NCBI GenBank assembly: GCA_002385475.1
Contig: DGDO01000003.1
Coordinates: 1-17,112, forward strand
DNA: 17,112 bases
Direction of reading: 5' to 3'
Source of the DNA: Candidatus Sordicultor fermentans
GTDB taxonomy: Bacteria > Atribacterota > Atribacteria > Atribacterales > Caldatribacteriaceae
The notes beneath the pieces are model-generated. The model was not told the DNA's origin. It searched no databases and saw nothing but the letters and a program-made list of their open reading frames with translations. Below, in pieces: positions 7,709-15,568 of the stretch. The translations under genes were made by a program, and so were the position numbers. The stretch's first letter is position 1; each line of letters begins with the position of its first letter.

Positions 7709-8740
7709 TCATTTCCTGTCGTTGTGGTAAATTCTTTGCAATTTTTCAATTTCTTCCGCAATTTCTTTCCGCAGATATTGAGGTTCTAAAATTTCGGCAT
7801 GAGCGCCGTAACCTATCACCCAGCGCTTAATTTCTTCAGGATGGCCATAAATGGTGAAAATAATTCCCCCATCGGGAAGCTCTTCTATTTCCTGGGCAGG
7901 ATGCCAGATACGCTCTTTTATCCAGGCAGATTGATAACTGTCAAAACGAATCCGTATTTGAGTAGCTTCCCCCCGATACATCCGAAAAGCACGGTTTAAG
8001 TACTCCTGCGGCGAAAAATCTGGAGGTCGTGCAAAGCTTTCTTCCAGTACTTTTACCTCCTGCACCCGGTCCAGAGCAAAGTCACGAATTTCTTCTCGCA
8101 AGTGGCAAAAGCCACAAAAATACCACACCCCTTCGAAATTATAAATATGATAGGGGTCTACCTTGCGCTCGGTAACCTGGCGAGAGGAAAAACTATAATA
8201 GCTAATCAAAGCTCTCTTCCGGTCAGTTATAGCTCTAAAAAGCTCACCAAAAACCTTGCTTACATCCACCCGCATAGTAAGAGGCACAAGAAAAGGAGAG
8301 AGCAACATCTCGAAATCTTCATAGCTTATTTTGAGGCTATCTGGTAGCGCCAGTTTTAGCTTCTCCCCCAGACGATTAAAAGCTTCCTCGAGGGGCGTAC
8401 CTTTGAACTGTTCGATAACGTCGAGGAAAATCAAAAGAGCCAGCGTCTCTCCTTCGGTAAGGTTAGGAAAGGGCATTGACCAGGATTCCTCAAAATAATA
8501 ACCTCCACGCCCTCGGTCGTAGACAATTGGGGCATCAAAATCATCTCTTAACATTTCAATATAACGGTTAACAGTGCGCTTACTAACTTCGAGGATCTCT
8601 GCAAGCTGGGAAACACCGGGGTAGGTATCTTTTTGGATTTCTTGAACAACGCGGTAAAGCCGGAAAAGTAGTGAACGCCTGGAAAAAGTGCTCCGATAGC
8701 GGGTAGGTTTATCCTCTCTGAGAGATTCTGCTTCTCGTAT
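7709..8740 (-). CDS. WYL-domain transcriptional regulator with N-terminal HTH; start codon non-canonical or lost
   Basis: A helix-turn-helix plus WYL regulator of about 343 residues counted from an ATA at 8740. The HTH lies around residues 40-64 (VSQLAEILEVSKRTVNRYI). The WYL core is near 170-235, with WYF at 206-208 in place of WYL and LDRVQEV at about 223-229. A C-terminal WCX-like region runs to the end. WYL proteins sense ligands such as nucleic acids and often control defence genes. The only ATG in this frame (8554) would delete the HTH. I checked every codon between it and the upstream TAA (8762-8764) and found no ATG, GTG, TTG or CTG. The ATA at 8740 lies 10 nt after a perfect AGGAGG, which makes it the best candidate. 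A point loss of ATG, a frameshift or a sequencing error are the alternatives. Confidence 0.85.
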   Translation of the reverse strand: MREAESLREDKPTRYRSTFSRRSLLFRLYRVVQEIQKDTYPGVSQLAEILEVSKRTVNRYIEMLRDDFDAPIVYDRGRGGYYFEESWSMPFPNLTEGETLALLIFLDVIEQFKGTPLEEAFNRLGEKLKLALPDSLKISYEDFEMLLSPFLVPLTMRVDVSKVFGELFRAITDRKRALISYYSFSSRQVTERKVDPYHIYNFEGVWYFCGFCHLREEIRDFALDRVQEVKVLEESFARPPDFSPQEYLNRAFRMYRGEATQIRIRFDSYQSAWIKERIWHPAQEIEELPDGGIIFTIYGHPEEIKRWVIGYGAHAEILEPQYLRKEIAEEIEKLQRIYHNDRK

Positions 8741-8750
8741 CTTTTCCCCA

Positions 8751-8756
8751 CCTCCT
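8751..8756 (-). promoter_or_regulatory. SD that points to an ATA start for the WYL regulator
   Basis: Perfect AGGAGG on the minus strand, 10 nt before ATA at 8740-8738 in the WYL frame. It places the probable start upstream of the HTH, at the length usual for the family (about 310-340 residues). A competing start, TTG at 8802 with AGGAAG, opens a different frame and would need a frameshift to reach the WYL domain. Confidence 0.5.
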
Positions 8757-8840
8757 GTATCTTAAACCCGGCCAGTTGTTTATCAGCTAACCCGATGAGC
8801 AATATCTTCCTGGAGTTCTTTCCTTTAGCCTAAATATTCT

Positions 8841-8855
8841 GGCTCAACATGAGCC
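8841..8855. promoter_or_regulatory. 6-3-6 palindrome ggctca-aca-tgagcc, candidate operator
   Basis: A perfect 6-bp inverted repeat with a 3-bp centre, just downstream of the TATAAT of the WYL gene (about +6 to +20). This position suits an autoregulatory operator or a 5'-leader hairpin. There is no T-run on either strand, so it is not an intrinsic terminator. One flank, tgagccggca at 8850-8859, recurs at 7352-7361 just upstream of the dead amidotransferase SD. Confidence 0.45.
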
Positions 8856-8866
8856 GGCACTAACTT

Positions 8867-8872
8867 ATTATA
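8867..8872 (-). promoter_or_regulatory. TATAAT -10 box for the WYL/zinc-knuckle transcript
   Basis: A consensus TATAAT on the minus strand about 110 nt before the WYL SD. No convincing -35 is found 15-18 bases upstream, so it may need an activator. Transcription from here would cover the WYL gene and the small zinc protein, and could run into the cmr operon because no terminator is visible between them. The stretch 8757-8967 holds no gene that I can support. Confidence 0.45.
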
Positions 8873-8967
8873 CCCTAAGAAAAGAGAGACAGTATCTTCA
8901 TCTCGTGTCCCATCCGTACAGAGATTGCTAATGATGAAAACTCCCCCGTTAATAAAATGAAATTCCC

Positions 8968-11805
8968 TCACCGCCTCACCCTTTTCTTTGGCGAAGGTGG
9001 GGAACTGCCTCCATCACAAAACCGGCATATTCCAGAGTAGTCGCATTTTGCACAGTGTTCCTTCTTGTGGCTGACCTCAAAATCACCACTGCGGATTCCA
9101 GTCAGGATATCTTTCAGCTTCTCCGCTACCACCTCTACTTTTTCCTCGTCTGCGGGAAACTCCTCCACTGTGGCATTGCCCAGGTCCACAAAAAAAGTTC
9201 GAGGTATGTAACCTTGAGCTAACTTAATAAACAGGGCATAGAGTCCCAGCTGAAACTCTATCTCTTCGGGAGTTACCACTTCCTGAGAAGTTCGACACAT
9301 CCACACCGCTGAATCTTCACTATCTTCCAGTATGGCATCAATGCTACCGGCGAGCACCGCATTATCGGTAGGAAGCTCAATCTGGGCCTTCATTTTGTCT
9401 ATTTTCATTAATTCATCAAGATTATTTTCAACAAACTCCAGTAGGGTTGCACTGGCTTTTTGTTTCATAGCGGAACTCTTTTTCTCCCCGGCAAAAGGTA
9501 AAAAGAACTTTTCTGTCATAGCTCGCTCCACTGCCCGGTGAGGTTTTTCCCCTGCCTTTATAAGCTCTACCGACATCCTCAAGCAGTTATAAAGACTCCT
9601 TCCATAGTCCAGCTCTTCTGCAAGCCCGGGACGGTATTGCCATAGCTCCCGCAACCGGTAAAAATGAGGACAGCGAAAATAAGCAACGACCTGGGGGAGA
9701 GAAAGTGCTTGAAAAACTTCTCCCTCGCTCTTATCTATTTCTCCGAAGGTTATATATGCATCATCTGTGTGTACCGGCAGGACTTCACTCAACTCTTCCA
9801 CAAACACGCTGAGACGGCGAGAAACTATGTTTCCCTTTTTACTCCGGTTGGTTCTAAAATAAGTAACACATAATACGTTTTTTGCCCTGGTCAGTGCTAC
9901 ATAAAATAGCTTTCGCTCTTCTTCTATACTTCCTTCGTAGCGCTTGGCGTCAAAGAGGTTTCTGGGAAGCAGCCAGTCTTTTTCTTTCCCTGCTCTCATG
10001 GAGGGAAATCGGGCATTAACCACCGAAGATACAAAAACCACCGGCCACTCCAGCCCCTTGGCCTGGTGCACAGTGCTTATAAATACTGCATCAGTGGTCA
10101 GATAATCCTCAATAGAGTGTTCTTCATAAGCTCCGCGAGCATAGGCGTTCATATACCAGCACAAGCCCCTCACTACCTCGTTCCATTCTACTCCTGCTCC
10201 TCCCAGCCGGTAGGAAGACTCATAATCAAACAATATGGAGCTAAAACGACCCAGGTTGGCCATCAACACCGCATGCAAGGAGTGAGAAGGATCGAGCTTT
10301 AGATAGCCAAGAATTACTAAAAGCCGGTGAAAGACCTGGATTAAATTTTGATATTTTCCCTGTAGCACTTCTTCCCTCCACTCTCTCAGCTCCGAATAAA
10401 TCTTTTCCCTATCCAGGGCAATGCCAGTAGCTTTAGACCAGAGCGCTACTCCTTTCTGTACCAATAAATCACCCCTTATCTCGCTTTCGCCCGCCTGCCA
10501 GAAACCATCCTTTCCCAGCCAGGCAAAGAGACAACCCATAGCTTGAGCTTCTTCTCGGAAAAACAGTCCTACGTTACCTCCCACGAGATACGGTATATCG
10601 CGCCTGCGAAGCTCATTTATAAAAGGTACAGAATAGTTAGCCACACTCCGCAGAAGAATGGCACAGTCTTTGAAACGGCATTTTCCGCTTCGAACGGCGG
10701 AGGCAATTTCCTTCACTACCCATCTGGCCTCCTCTTCCGGATCCGGAAGAGATACCAATCCTACAAAACCCTGGTCTTTCCTTTTAGCAGATATAGGCCC
10801 ATAGCCTTTTTTGAAGGTATTCTCAAAGTAATTAGCAGCTCTAACGATGGGAGGTACGCTTCTGCGATTCTCCATCAGATAAAAGGTCTGCACCCCAGGG
10901 AAGCATTTTTCGAATTCTTCAAAGAACCGCTCGTCTGACCCCCGCCATTGATATATGCTCTGCCGCGGGTCACCAACTACAAACACACTTGCTTCTCGCC
11001 CCAGGAGCCTGATAAGCTCCTCTTGAGCCCGGTTGATATCCTGATATTCATCCACCATCAAATACTGGATGTAGCTTACACGATTACTTTCTTTTTTAAG
11101 ATTCTGAATTGCCAGGTCTATCATTCTTCCAAAAGTGAGCAAACGATAGCGGTCCAGAAGTTCTTCATAATCGCAGAGAAGAGAATGAAAGATATCGCAC
11201 TTTTCTGAGAGTCGCTTTCTGTCTATCAGCTCATTGTAAACTATGTTTACCGCCTGGGTAAAATTGAGACATTTTTGTAGGTAGTTCCTCCCCTGCACGT
11301 TTTCTCTGATACCCAGTTCATGGCCCACTCTGAGTAACAAAGCAACTTCCTGATTTTCATCAAGCACATTAAACTCCGAATAACCAAAGTAATTATGCAA
11401 AAGATGAAGACAATAGGCGTGGATGGTGCCAATATACATACCGCTTAACTCCGGAAAATTCTCTCCGGTCAGCTCGCGAATACGGGAATATATCCTGGTT
11501 TTCATGCTTGCAGCAGCTTTTTCAGTGAAGGTAAAAGCAACAATACTTTCTGGAGGCACACCTTCATACAACAGAAGGTAGAGCAATCTCCGGGTGAGAG
11601 TTTCAGTCTTCCCCGTACCCGCCCCCGCTATCACCCTGATATGTTTTGCCTCCGAGGTAACTACTTTTGCTTGCTCTTCGGCCAGGGAAAGGGGCTTATT
11701 AATTATTTCGGTAAGGATTTCTTCCCTGGTGAGCTCCATCTTCTTAACGATTTTTACCCCTCCAGTAACCGGGAAAACTTTTCCCTGAAAATCGCTTGTT
11801 CTCAT
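8968..11805 (-). CDS. UvrD/Rep-family DNA helicase with degenerate C-terminal RecB/Cas4-type nuclease domain
   Basis: A 945-residue superfamily 1A helicase resembling PcrA/UvrD and AddA, acting in DNA repair or recombination. Motifs seen: Walker A GAGTGKT (61-67), TFTEKAA (92-98), DEYQD (252-256), GDPRQSIYQWRGS (278-290), TVHQAKGLEW (578-587) and VALTRAK (636-642). The C-terminal part (about 700-935) resembles a RecB/AddB/Cas4 PD-(D/E)XK domain. An Fe-S-type cysteine set is present: C712, then C918, C921, C927. The nuclease residues look lost: the motif I His position is Tyr739, D823 (GSIDAI) stays, and the usual DyK triad reads MCR at 836-838; QLGLYAL follows at 852-858. The start is uncertain: ATG at 11805 has no SD but lies about 20 nt after a predicted transcription start, and ATG at 11739 (M23) is the other option. 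Confidence 0.9.
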   Translation of the reverse strand: MRTSDFQGKVFPVTGGVKIVKKMELTREEILTEIINKPLSLAEEQAKVVTSEAKHIRVIAGAGTGKTETLTRRLLYLLLYEGVPPESIVAFTFTEKAAASMKTRIYSRIRELTGENFPELSGMYIGTIHAYCLHLLHNYFGYSEFNVLDENQEVALLLRVGHELGIRENVQGRNYLQKCLNFTQAVNIVYNELIDRKRLSEKCDIFHSLLCDYEELLDRYRLLTFGRMIDLAIQNLKKESNRVSYIQYLMVDEYQDINRAQEELIRLLGREASVFVVGDPRQSIYQWRGSDERFFEEFEKCFPGVQTFYLMENRRSVPPIVRAANYFENTFKKGYGPISAKRKDQGFVGLVSLPDPEEEARWVVKEIASAVRSGKCRFKDCAILLRSVANYSVPFINELRRRDIPYLVGGNVGLFFREEAQAMGCLFAWLGKDGFWQAGESEIRGDLLVQKGVALWSKATGIALDREKIYSELREWREEVLQGKYQNLIQVFHRLLVILGYLKLDPSHSLHAVLMANLGRFSSILFDYESSYRLGGAGVEWNEVVRGLCWYMNAYARGAYEEHSIEDYLTTDAVFISTVHQAKGLEWPVVFVSSVVNARFPSMRAGKEKDWLLPRNLFDAKRYEGSIEEERKLFYVALTRAKNVLCVTYFRTNRSKKGNIVSRRLSVFVEELSEVLPVHTDDAYITFGEIDKSEGEVFQALSLPQVVAYFRCPHFYRLRELWQYRPGLAEELDYGRSLYNCLRMSVELIKAGEKPHRAVERAMTEKFFLPFAGEKKSSAMKQKASATLLEFVENNLDELMKIDKMKAQIELPTDNAVLAGSIDAILEDSEDSAVWMCRTSQEVVTPEEIEFQLGLYALFIKLAQGYIPRTFFVDLGNATVEEFPADEEKVEVVAEKLKDILTGIRSGDFEVSHKKEHCAKCDYSGICRFCDGGSSPPSPKKRVRR

Positions 11806-11831
11806 CGTATAGCTTGAGCAAAAACTACCCT

Positions 11832-11858
11832 ATTATAGTATCACACAAAACCTGTCAA
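11832..11858 (-). promoter_or_regulatory. Sigma-A-like promoter for the helicase gene
   Basis: On the minus strand a perfect TTGACA (11858-11853) and a perfect TATAAT (11837-11832) are separated by 15 bp, slightly shorter than the usual 16-18. Transcription would start near 11825, leaving a leader of only about 20 nt before the ATG at 11805, without an SD. Confidence 0.65.
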
Positions 11859-12232
11859 ATTGCTCAAACCTTAAAGGCGAGTTACATCGTGCTAAAAGCT
11901 TGATACGCCACAAACAGCCTGCAGCGCTAAAAACAAAAAGAAGGCAAGAGCTCCTATGACCCCCACAAAAAATCACAACACAAAAAAAGTTAGAACCGAT
12001 ACCACGGGTAAGAGAAAAAATAGAACAGCTTGAAGCACAAAATTGAAGAAAACAGACCAAAAAACTCAAAAAGCATAAAAATGCATTGAGGGAAAATGCC
12101 CCAGCCCTGAGAGAAAAAAGAAGCAGAACACCAAATAGAGGACATCATAATTGTTTTTACAGCTTTAACTATAAATTAGCCTTCCCAGTTTTCCACAAGA
12201 AAAAATATTTTTCTAAATTCGTAATTTTCCTC
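11859..12232. other. A-rich spacer between divergent helicase and nrdR genes, possible decayed coding remnant
   Basis: No intact gene is seen in this stretch. The plus strand is very A-rich. One frame from about 11886 to 12165 is broken by only two stops (the first at about 11956, TGA; the second after EQLEAQN). It encodes a basic, heptad-like peptide including REKIEQLEAQN and KNALRENAPALREKRSR. This is reminiscent of the coiled-coil N-terminus of some transposases but is also what A-rich DNA gives by chance. A minus-strand frame at 11833-12069 has no coding character. Confidence 0.4.
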
Positions 12233-12260
12233 TTGCAATTAAAATAAAAACCTGTATACT
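12233..12260 (+). promoter_or_regulatory. Sigma-A-like promoter of the nrdRDG operon
   Basis: TTGCAA (12233-12238) and TATACT (12255-12260) are separated by 16 bp. Transcription would begin near 12267, about 45 nt before nrdR. The first NrdR box overlaps the -10, which fits repression by blocking polymerase. Confidence 0.6.
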
Positions 12261-12271
12261 ATATGTAGTGG
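12256..12271 (+). promoter_or_regulatory. NrdR box 1
   Basis: atactatatgtagtgg matches the published NrdR-box consensus acaCwAtATaTwGtGt at 13 of 16 positions, including the central CtAtAT and the GtG. It overlaps the -10 box. Confidence 0.75.
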
Positions 12272-12286
12272 TTGTTAGAAACAATA

Positions 12287-12302
12287 ATTCAATATGTTGG
12301 GT
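12287..12302 (+). promoter_or_regulatory. NrdR box 2
   Basis: attcaatatgttgggt matches the NrdR-box consensus at 12 of 16 positions. Its start is 31 bp after that of box 1, three helical turns, the normal tandem spacing for NrdR. It ends 8 bases before the nrdR ATG and covers the weak GGG that would serve as SD, so bound repressor would cover the leader. Confidence 0.7.
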
Positions 12303-12310
12303 AAATTATT

Positions 12311-12805
12311 ATGCATTGTCCTTTTTGTGAGGAAGAAGATTCCCGAGTTGTTGACTCTCGAATAGTAGAAGGTGGGGCGGCAGTGCGCCGGAGGAGAGAA
12401 TGCCCCCGATGCCAGCGCAGATTCACCACCTATGAGCGTTATGAACAGCAACCTCTTCGAGTAATCAAAAAAAGTGGGGAGAGAGAGCTGTTCAACCGGC
12501 AAAAAATTTTGCAAGGAATGCTCAAAGCGTGTGAAAAAAGACCGGTAACTATGGAAGTTTTAGAGTCCCTGGCTGGAGAAATAGAAAAGGAGCTGCGGGA
12601 TGAGGGTTATGAAGAAATCCCCACTTCTCATATTGGTGAAAAAGTGATGGAGAAACTAAAAGAAGTAGACCAGGTGGCTTATGTTCGCTTCGCCTCGGTT
12701 TACCGGGAGTTTCGAGAGATTGACCAGTTCTTAGAACTGCTTTCTACTTTGAATCGAGAAAAAAACACCTCGGAAAGGAGAGAGGTTGATGAAGGAAAAG
12801 ATTGA
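12311..12805 (+). CDS. nrdR: Transcriptional repressor NrdR
   Basis: NrdR senses ATP/dATP and represses ribonucleotide reductase genes. The 164-residue protein has the N-terminal zinc ribbon C3/C6 (HCPFC) and C31/C34 (CPRC), the linker RRFTTYERYE (36-45), then an ATP-cone from about 48 to 140 that includes VIKKSGERELFNRQKILQGM. Length is normal. It lies first in the operon and overlaps nrdD by 17 bases. Two NrdR boxes in its own promoter show likely autoregulation together with nrdD and nrdG. The SD is weak (GGG about 9 nt upstream). Confidence 0.97.
   Translation: MHCPFCEEEDSRVVDSRIVEGGAAVRRRRECPRCQRRFTTYERYEQQPLRVIKKSGERELFNRQKILQGMLKACEKRPVTMEVLESLAGEIEKELRDEGYEEIPTSHIGEKVMEKLKEVDQVAYVRFASVYREFREIDQFLELLSTLNREKNTSERREVDEGKD
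12775..12780 (+). promoter_or_regulatory. SD that sets the nrdD start at ATG 12789
   Basis: AAGGAG ends 8 nt before ATG at 12789. An in-frame TTG at 12786 would be only 5 nt away, so the ATG is preferred and NrdD has 694 residues. Confidence 0.65.
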
Positions 12806-14873
12806 TTTATCCCCCAAAGAAGTACGGAAAAGGGATGGGAGGGTAGTCCCTTTCGATCGGCAAAGAATTGAGCGAGCCATTTATAAAGCTTTCCAGGCTG
12901 TAGGAGAGGAAAATACCACTATCCCCGAAGAGCTAAGTCATATAGTTACTCAGAAGCTCTTCCATAAGTTTGGTACTGACACCACTGTAGACATTGAGGT
13001 CATCCAGGATATAGTGGAAGAAACCTTGATTGAAAATGGATTTGCCAAAGTAGCCAAGGCCTACATTCTTTATCGGCGCAAAAGGCAAGAAGCAAGAGAA
13101 GCTCTTCAAGTAGCAGTAAACGTGGAAAAAATTGTTCAGGATTATCTTATCCAGGCAGACTGGAGAACACAAGAAAATTCTAACACTACTTATTCTTATC
13201 CGGGGTTGGTTCTCCACGTCGCCGGCTCGGTTATGGCTCACTATACTTTGAACCAGATATATCCCGACGAGGTGAAAGAAGCCCATGTTAATGGTGATAT
13301 ACACATTCACGACCTATCCTATGGAATTACTGCTTATTGCGCAGGATGGTCTCTGGAAGAACTTATCAGAGAGGGTTTCGGAGGGGTAAAGGATAAAATA
13401 GCCGCAGGCCCGGCCCGCCATCTTTCTGCTCTCACGGGACAGATGGTTAATTTTTTAGGCACCATGCAAATGGAGTTTGCCGGTGCTCAGGCTTTCAATT
13501 CTGTAGATACATATCTCGCTCCTTTCGTGCGTTATGACCAGCTCGATTACCGGGCTACCAAACAGCTTATTCAGCAGATGGTGTTTGCCATGAATGTCCC
13601 CTCCCGATGGGGAAGCCAGGCTCCCTTCCTGAATTTTTCTTTTGATTGGGTAGCCCCCGAAGATTTAAAAGACCGTCCGGTCCTAATAGGGGGAGAAGAA
13701 AGGCCAAACCTGGGAACTTATGGCGAGTATCAGGAAGAAATGGATATGATCAACCGGGCTTTTATCGAGGTAATGTTAGAGGGAGATTACGAAGGAAGAG
13801 TGTTTTCTTTTCCCATTCCTACTTATAATATCACCCCCGATTTTCCCTGGGATTCAGAAAATGCGCAATTGCTCTGGGAGCTTACCGCTAAATATGGAGT
13901 CCCGTATTTCCAAAACTTTATCTCCAGTTCCTTAAAGCCTGGAGATGTGCGCTCTATGTGTTGCCGGCTGCAACTGGATCTCCGGACTTTGCGCAACCGC
14001 TGTGGAGGGCTTTTTGGTTCTGCCGATAAAACAGGCTCTATTGGTGTCGTAACCATCAACCTTCCTCGTCTTGCTTTCTTGAGTAAAACTGAAGAGAAAT
14101 TCTTTACTCGCCTGGATAAATTAATGAATATTGCTAAAACTGCTTTAGAAATCAAAAGAAAAGTGGTGGAAAGAAACCTGAGAAACGGGCTCCTGCCCTA
14201 CACTCGTCGCTATTTAGGAACTTTCCGCAATCATTTCTCCACCATAGGCCTGCTGGGGATGAATGAAGCCTGTCTCAACTTCTTAGGAGTATCCATCGCT
14301 GAAAAAGAAGGAAAAGATTTTGCCGTCAAGGTATTGGATTTCATGAGAAATAAATTAGCCGATTTTCAAGAAGAAACTGGTAACCTTTATAATTTAGAAG
14401 CCACCCCGGCAGAAGGAGCCAGCTACCGCCTGGCTCGATGTGATCGCCGAGATTTCCCCGACATCATAAGTGCCGGAGAAGAGGAGCCTTTTTATACCAA
14501 TAGTACTAATTTGCCGGTCAATTACACCGATGACCCATTTGAAGCTCTGGAACACCAGAAAGATTTGCAAACTTTATATACCGGAGGAACGGTATTTCAC
14601 GCTTTCCTCCCTGAAATGCCTCATCCTGAAGCGGTAAAGCTATTTATCAAAAGGACTTTTGAGCATTATCCTATTCCTTATCTCACTGTCACTCCTACTT
14701 TTTCAGTTTGTCCGAATCATGGATATCTGAGAGGTAAAAAGTTCATCTGTCCAGAGTGTGAAGCAGAAACAGAAGTTTACTCTCGAGTAGTAGGCTATTA
14801 TCGACCGGTTCAGAGATGGAATAAAGGAAAGCAAGAAGAATTCAAAGAGCGTAAAGAATTCGCTATCCCTTAA
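12789..14873 (+). CDS. nrdD: Anaerobic ribonucleoside-triphosphate reductase (class III, glycyl radical)
   Basis: NrdD reduces NTPs to dNTPs under anoxia with a glycyl radical made by NrdG. Numbered from the ATG (694 residues): an N-terminal ATP-cone at about 12-100 (RKRDGRVVPFDRQRIERAI), which binds ATP/dATP for overall activity control; the barrel core with NGDIHIHDLSYG (168-179) and the probable thiyl cysteine C184 (YCAGW); the C-terminal zinc site C641/H644 and C654/C657; and the glycyl radical motif RVVGYYRPVQRWNKGK with Gly669. The CxxH in place of CxxC at the first zinc pair is seen here directly and I believe occurs in other NrdDs. The gene starts inside the end of nrdR and ends 2 bases before nrdG. 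Confidence 0.97.
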   Translation: MKEKIDLSPKEVRKRDGRVVPFDRQRIERAIYKAFQAVGEENTTIPEELSHIVTQKLFHKFGTDTTVDIEVIQDIVEETLIENGFAKVAKAYILYRRKRQEAREALQVAVNVEKIVQDYLIQADWRTQENSNTTYSYPGLVLHVAGSVMAHYTLNQIYPDEVKEAHVNGDIHIHDLSYGITAYCAGWSLEELIREGFGGVKDKIAAGPARHLSALTGQMVNFLGTMQMEFAGAQAFNSVDTYLAPFVRYDQLDYRATKQLIQQMVFAMNVPSRWGSQAPFLNFSFDWVAPEDLKDRPVLIGGEERPNLGTYGEYQEEMDMINRAFIEVMLEGDYEGRVFSFPIPTYNITPDFPWDSENAQLLWELTAKYGVPYFQNFISSSLKPGDVRSMCCRLQLDLRTLRNRCGGLFGSADKTGSIGVVTINLPRLAFLSKTEEKFFTRLDKLMNIAKTALEIKRKVVERNLRNGLLPYTRRYLGTFRNHFSTIGLLGMNEACLNFLGVSIAEKEGKDFAVKVLDFMRNKLADFQEETGNLYNLEATPAEGASYRLARCDRRDFPDIISAGEEEPFYTNSTNLPVNYTDDPFEALEHQKDLQTLYTGGTVFHAFLPEMPHPEAVKLFIKRTFEHYPIPYLTVTPTFSVCPNHGYLRGKKFICPECEAETEVYSRVVGYYRPVQRWNKGKQEEFKERKEFAIP

Positions 14874-14875
14874 AA

Positions 14876-15568
14876 ATGTTTCGAGGCTGGCAAAAAGTAA
14901 GTTATATAGAATACCCAGGCAATATTGCTACAGTGCTTTTCACTGGGGGGTGTAATTTTCGTTGCCCTTACTGTCATAATCCGGAGCTGGTGGAAAATTA
15001 TTCTATATTTCCGGAAATAAGAGCAGAAGAAGTGTTACAGTATTTGGAAGAGAGAAAGGGCTTGATAGATGCAGTATGCATTACGGGAGGAGAGCCACTT
15101 CTGTGGAAGGAGGAGCTCCTCCCTTTCCTCATTAAAATCAAAGAGCAAGGATTTAAGGTCAAAGTGGATACTAACGGGAGCAGCTATTCTTCCTTTCTGT
15201 CTTTTGAAGAAATAGTAGATCTGTGGGGCATTGATTACAAAGTGCCCCTCTCTTCTTACCATCTCGTGCAAGGAGAAAAAGAAATACAATCTGTTAGAGA
15301 GGTATTGCGAGAAGCTTTAAAATTCCCGGAGAAAGTAGAATTTAGAACCACCATTTTCCCTCCTTTTCACCAGAAGGAAACTCTGCGAGGAATGGCAGAA
15401 GAAATAAAAAGCGCTCATACCTGGTACTGGCAAAACTTTAATCCTTTTAAAACTTTAGATAAAGAAGCTCAAAAGGTCACCCCTTATTCCTTTTCTCTAC
15501 TACAGAAATGGCAAGATGAGGTTAACCGTGAAGTAGGAAAAGACCTGGTGGTTATTCGCCCTTCATGA
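14876..15568 (+). CDS. nrdG: Anaerobic ribonucleotide reductase activating protein (radical SAM)
   Basis: NrdG is the radical-SAM activase that abstracts hydrogen from the NrdD glycine. The 230-residue protein has the [4Fe-4S] motif C26-NFR-C30-PY-C33, followed by HNPEL, then CITGGEPLLW (68-77) and VDTNGSSY in the barrel. Length fits the TIGR02495-type activase. The ATG follows the nrdD TAA after 2 bases with no good SD, so translation is probably coupled. The last 17 bases overlap the 3' end of deoC on the other strand, which leaves no space for an intrinsic terminator between them. Confidence 0.95.
   Translation: MFRGWQKVSYIEYPGNIATVLFTGGCNFRCPYCHNPELVENYSIFPEIRAEEVLQYLEERKGLIDAVCITGGEPLLWKEELLPFLIKIKEQGFKVKVDTNGSSYSSFLSFEEIVDLWGIDYKVPLSSYHLVQGEKEIQSVREVLREALKFPEKVEFRTTIFPPFHQKETLRGMAEEIKSAHTWYWQNFNPFKTLDKEAQKVTPYSFSLLQKWQDEVNREVGKDLVVIRPS

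Noticed and set aside
8548..8802. 84-codon minus-strand frame from TTG 8802
   Set aside because: It overlaps the helix-turn-helix of the WYL gene in another frame and has no domain; kept only as a possible frameshift partner.
11833..12069. 78-codon minus-strand frame upstream of the helicase
   Set aside because: It spans the helicase promoter, is rich in Cys/Phe/Ser from T-rich DNA and has no recognisable domain.
13646..13828. Open frames on either strand inside nrdD, nrdG and the helicase
   Set aside because: They are shadows of genes with complete sets of family motifs and show no domains of their own.
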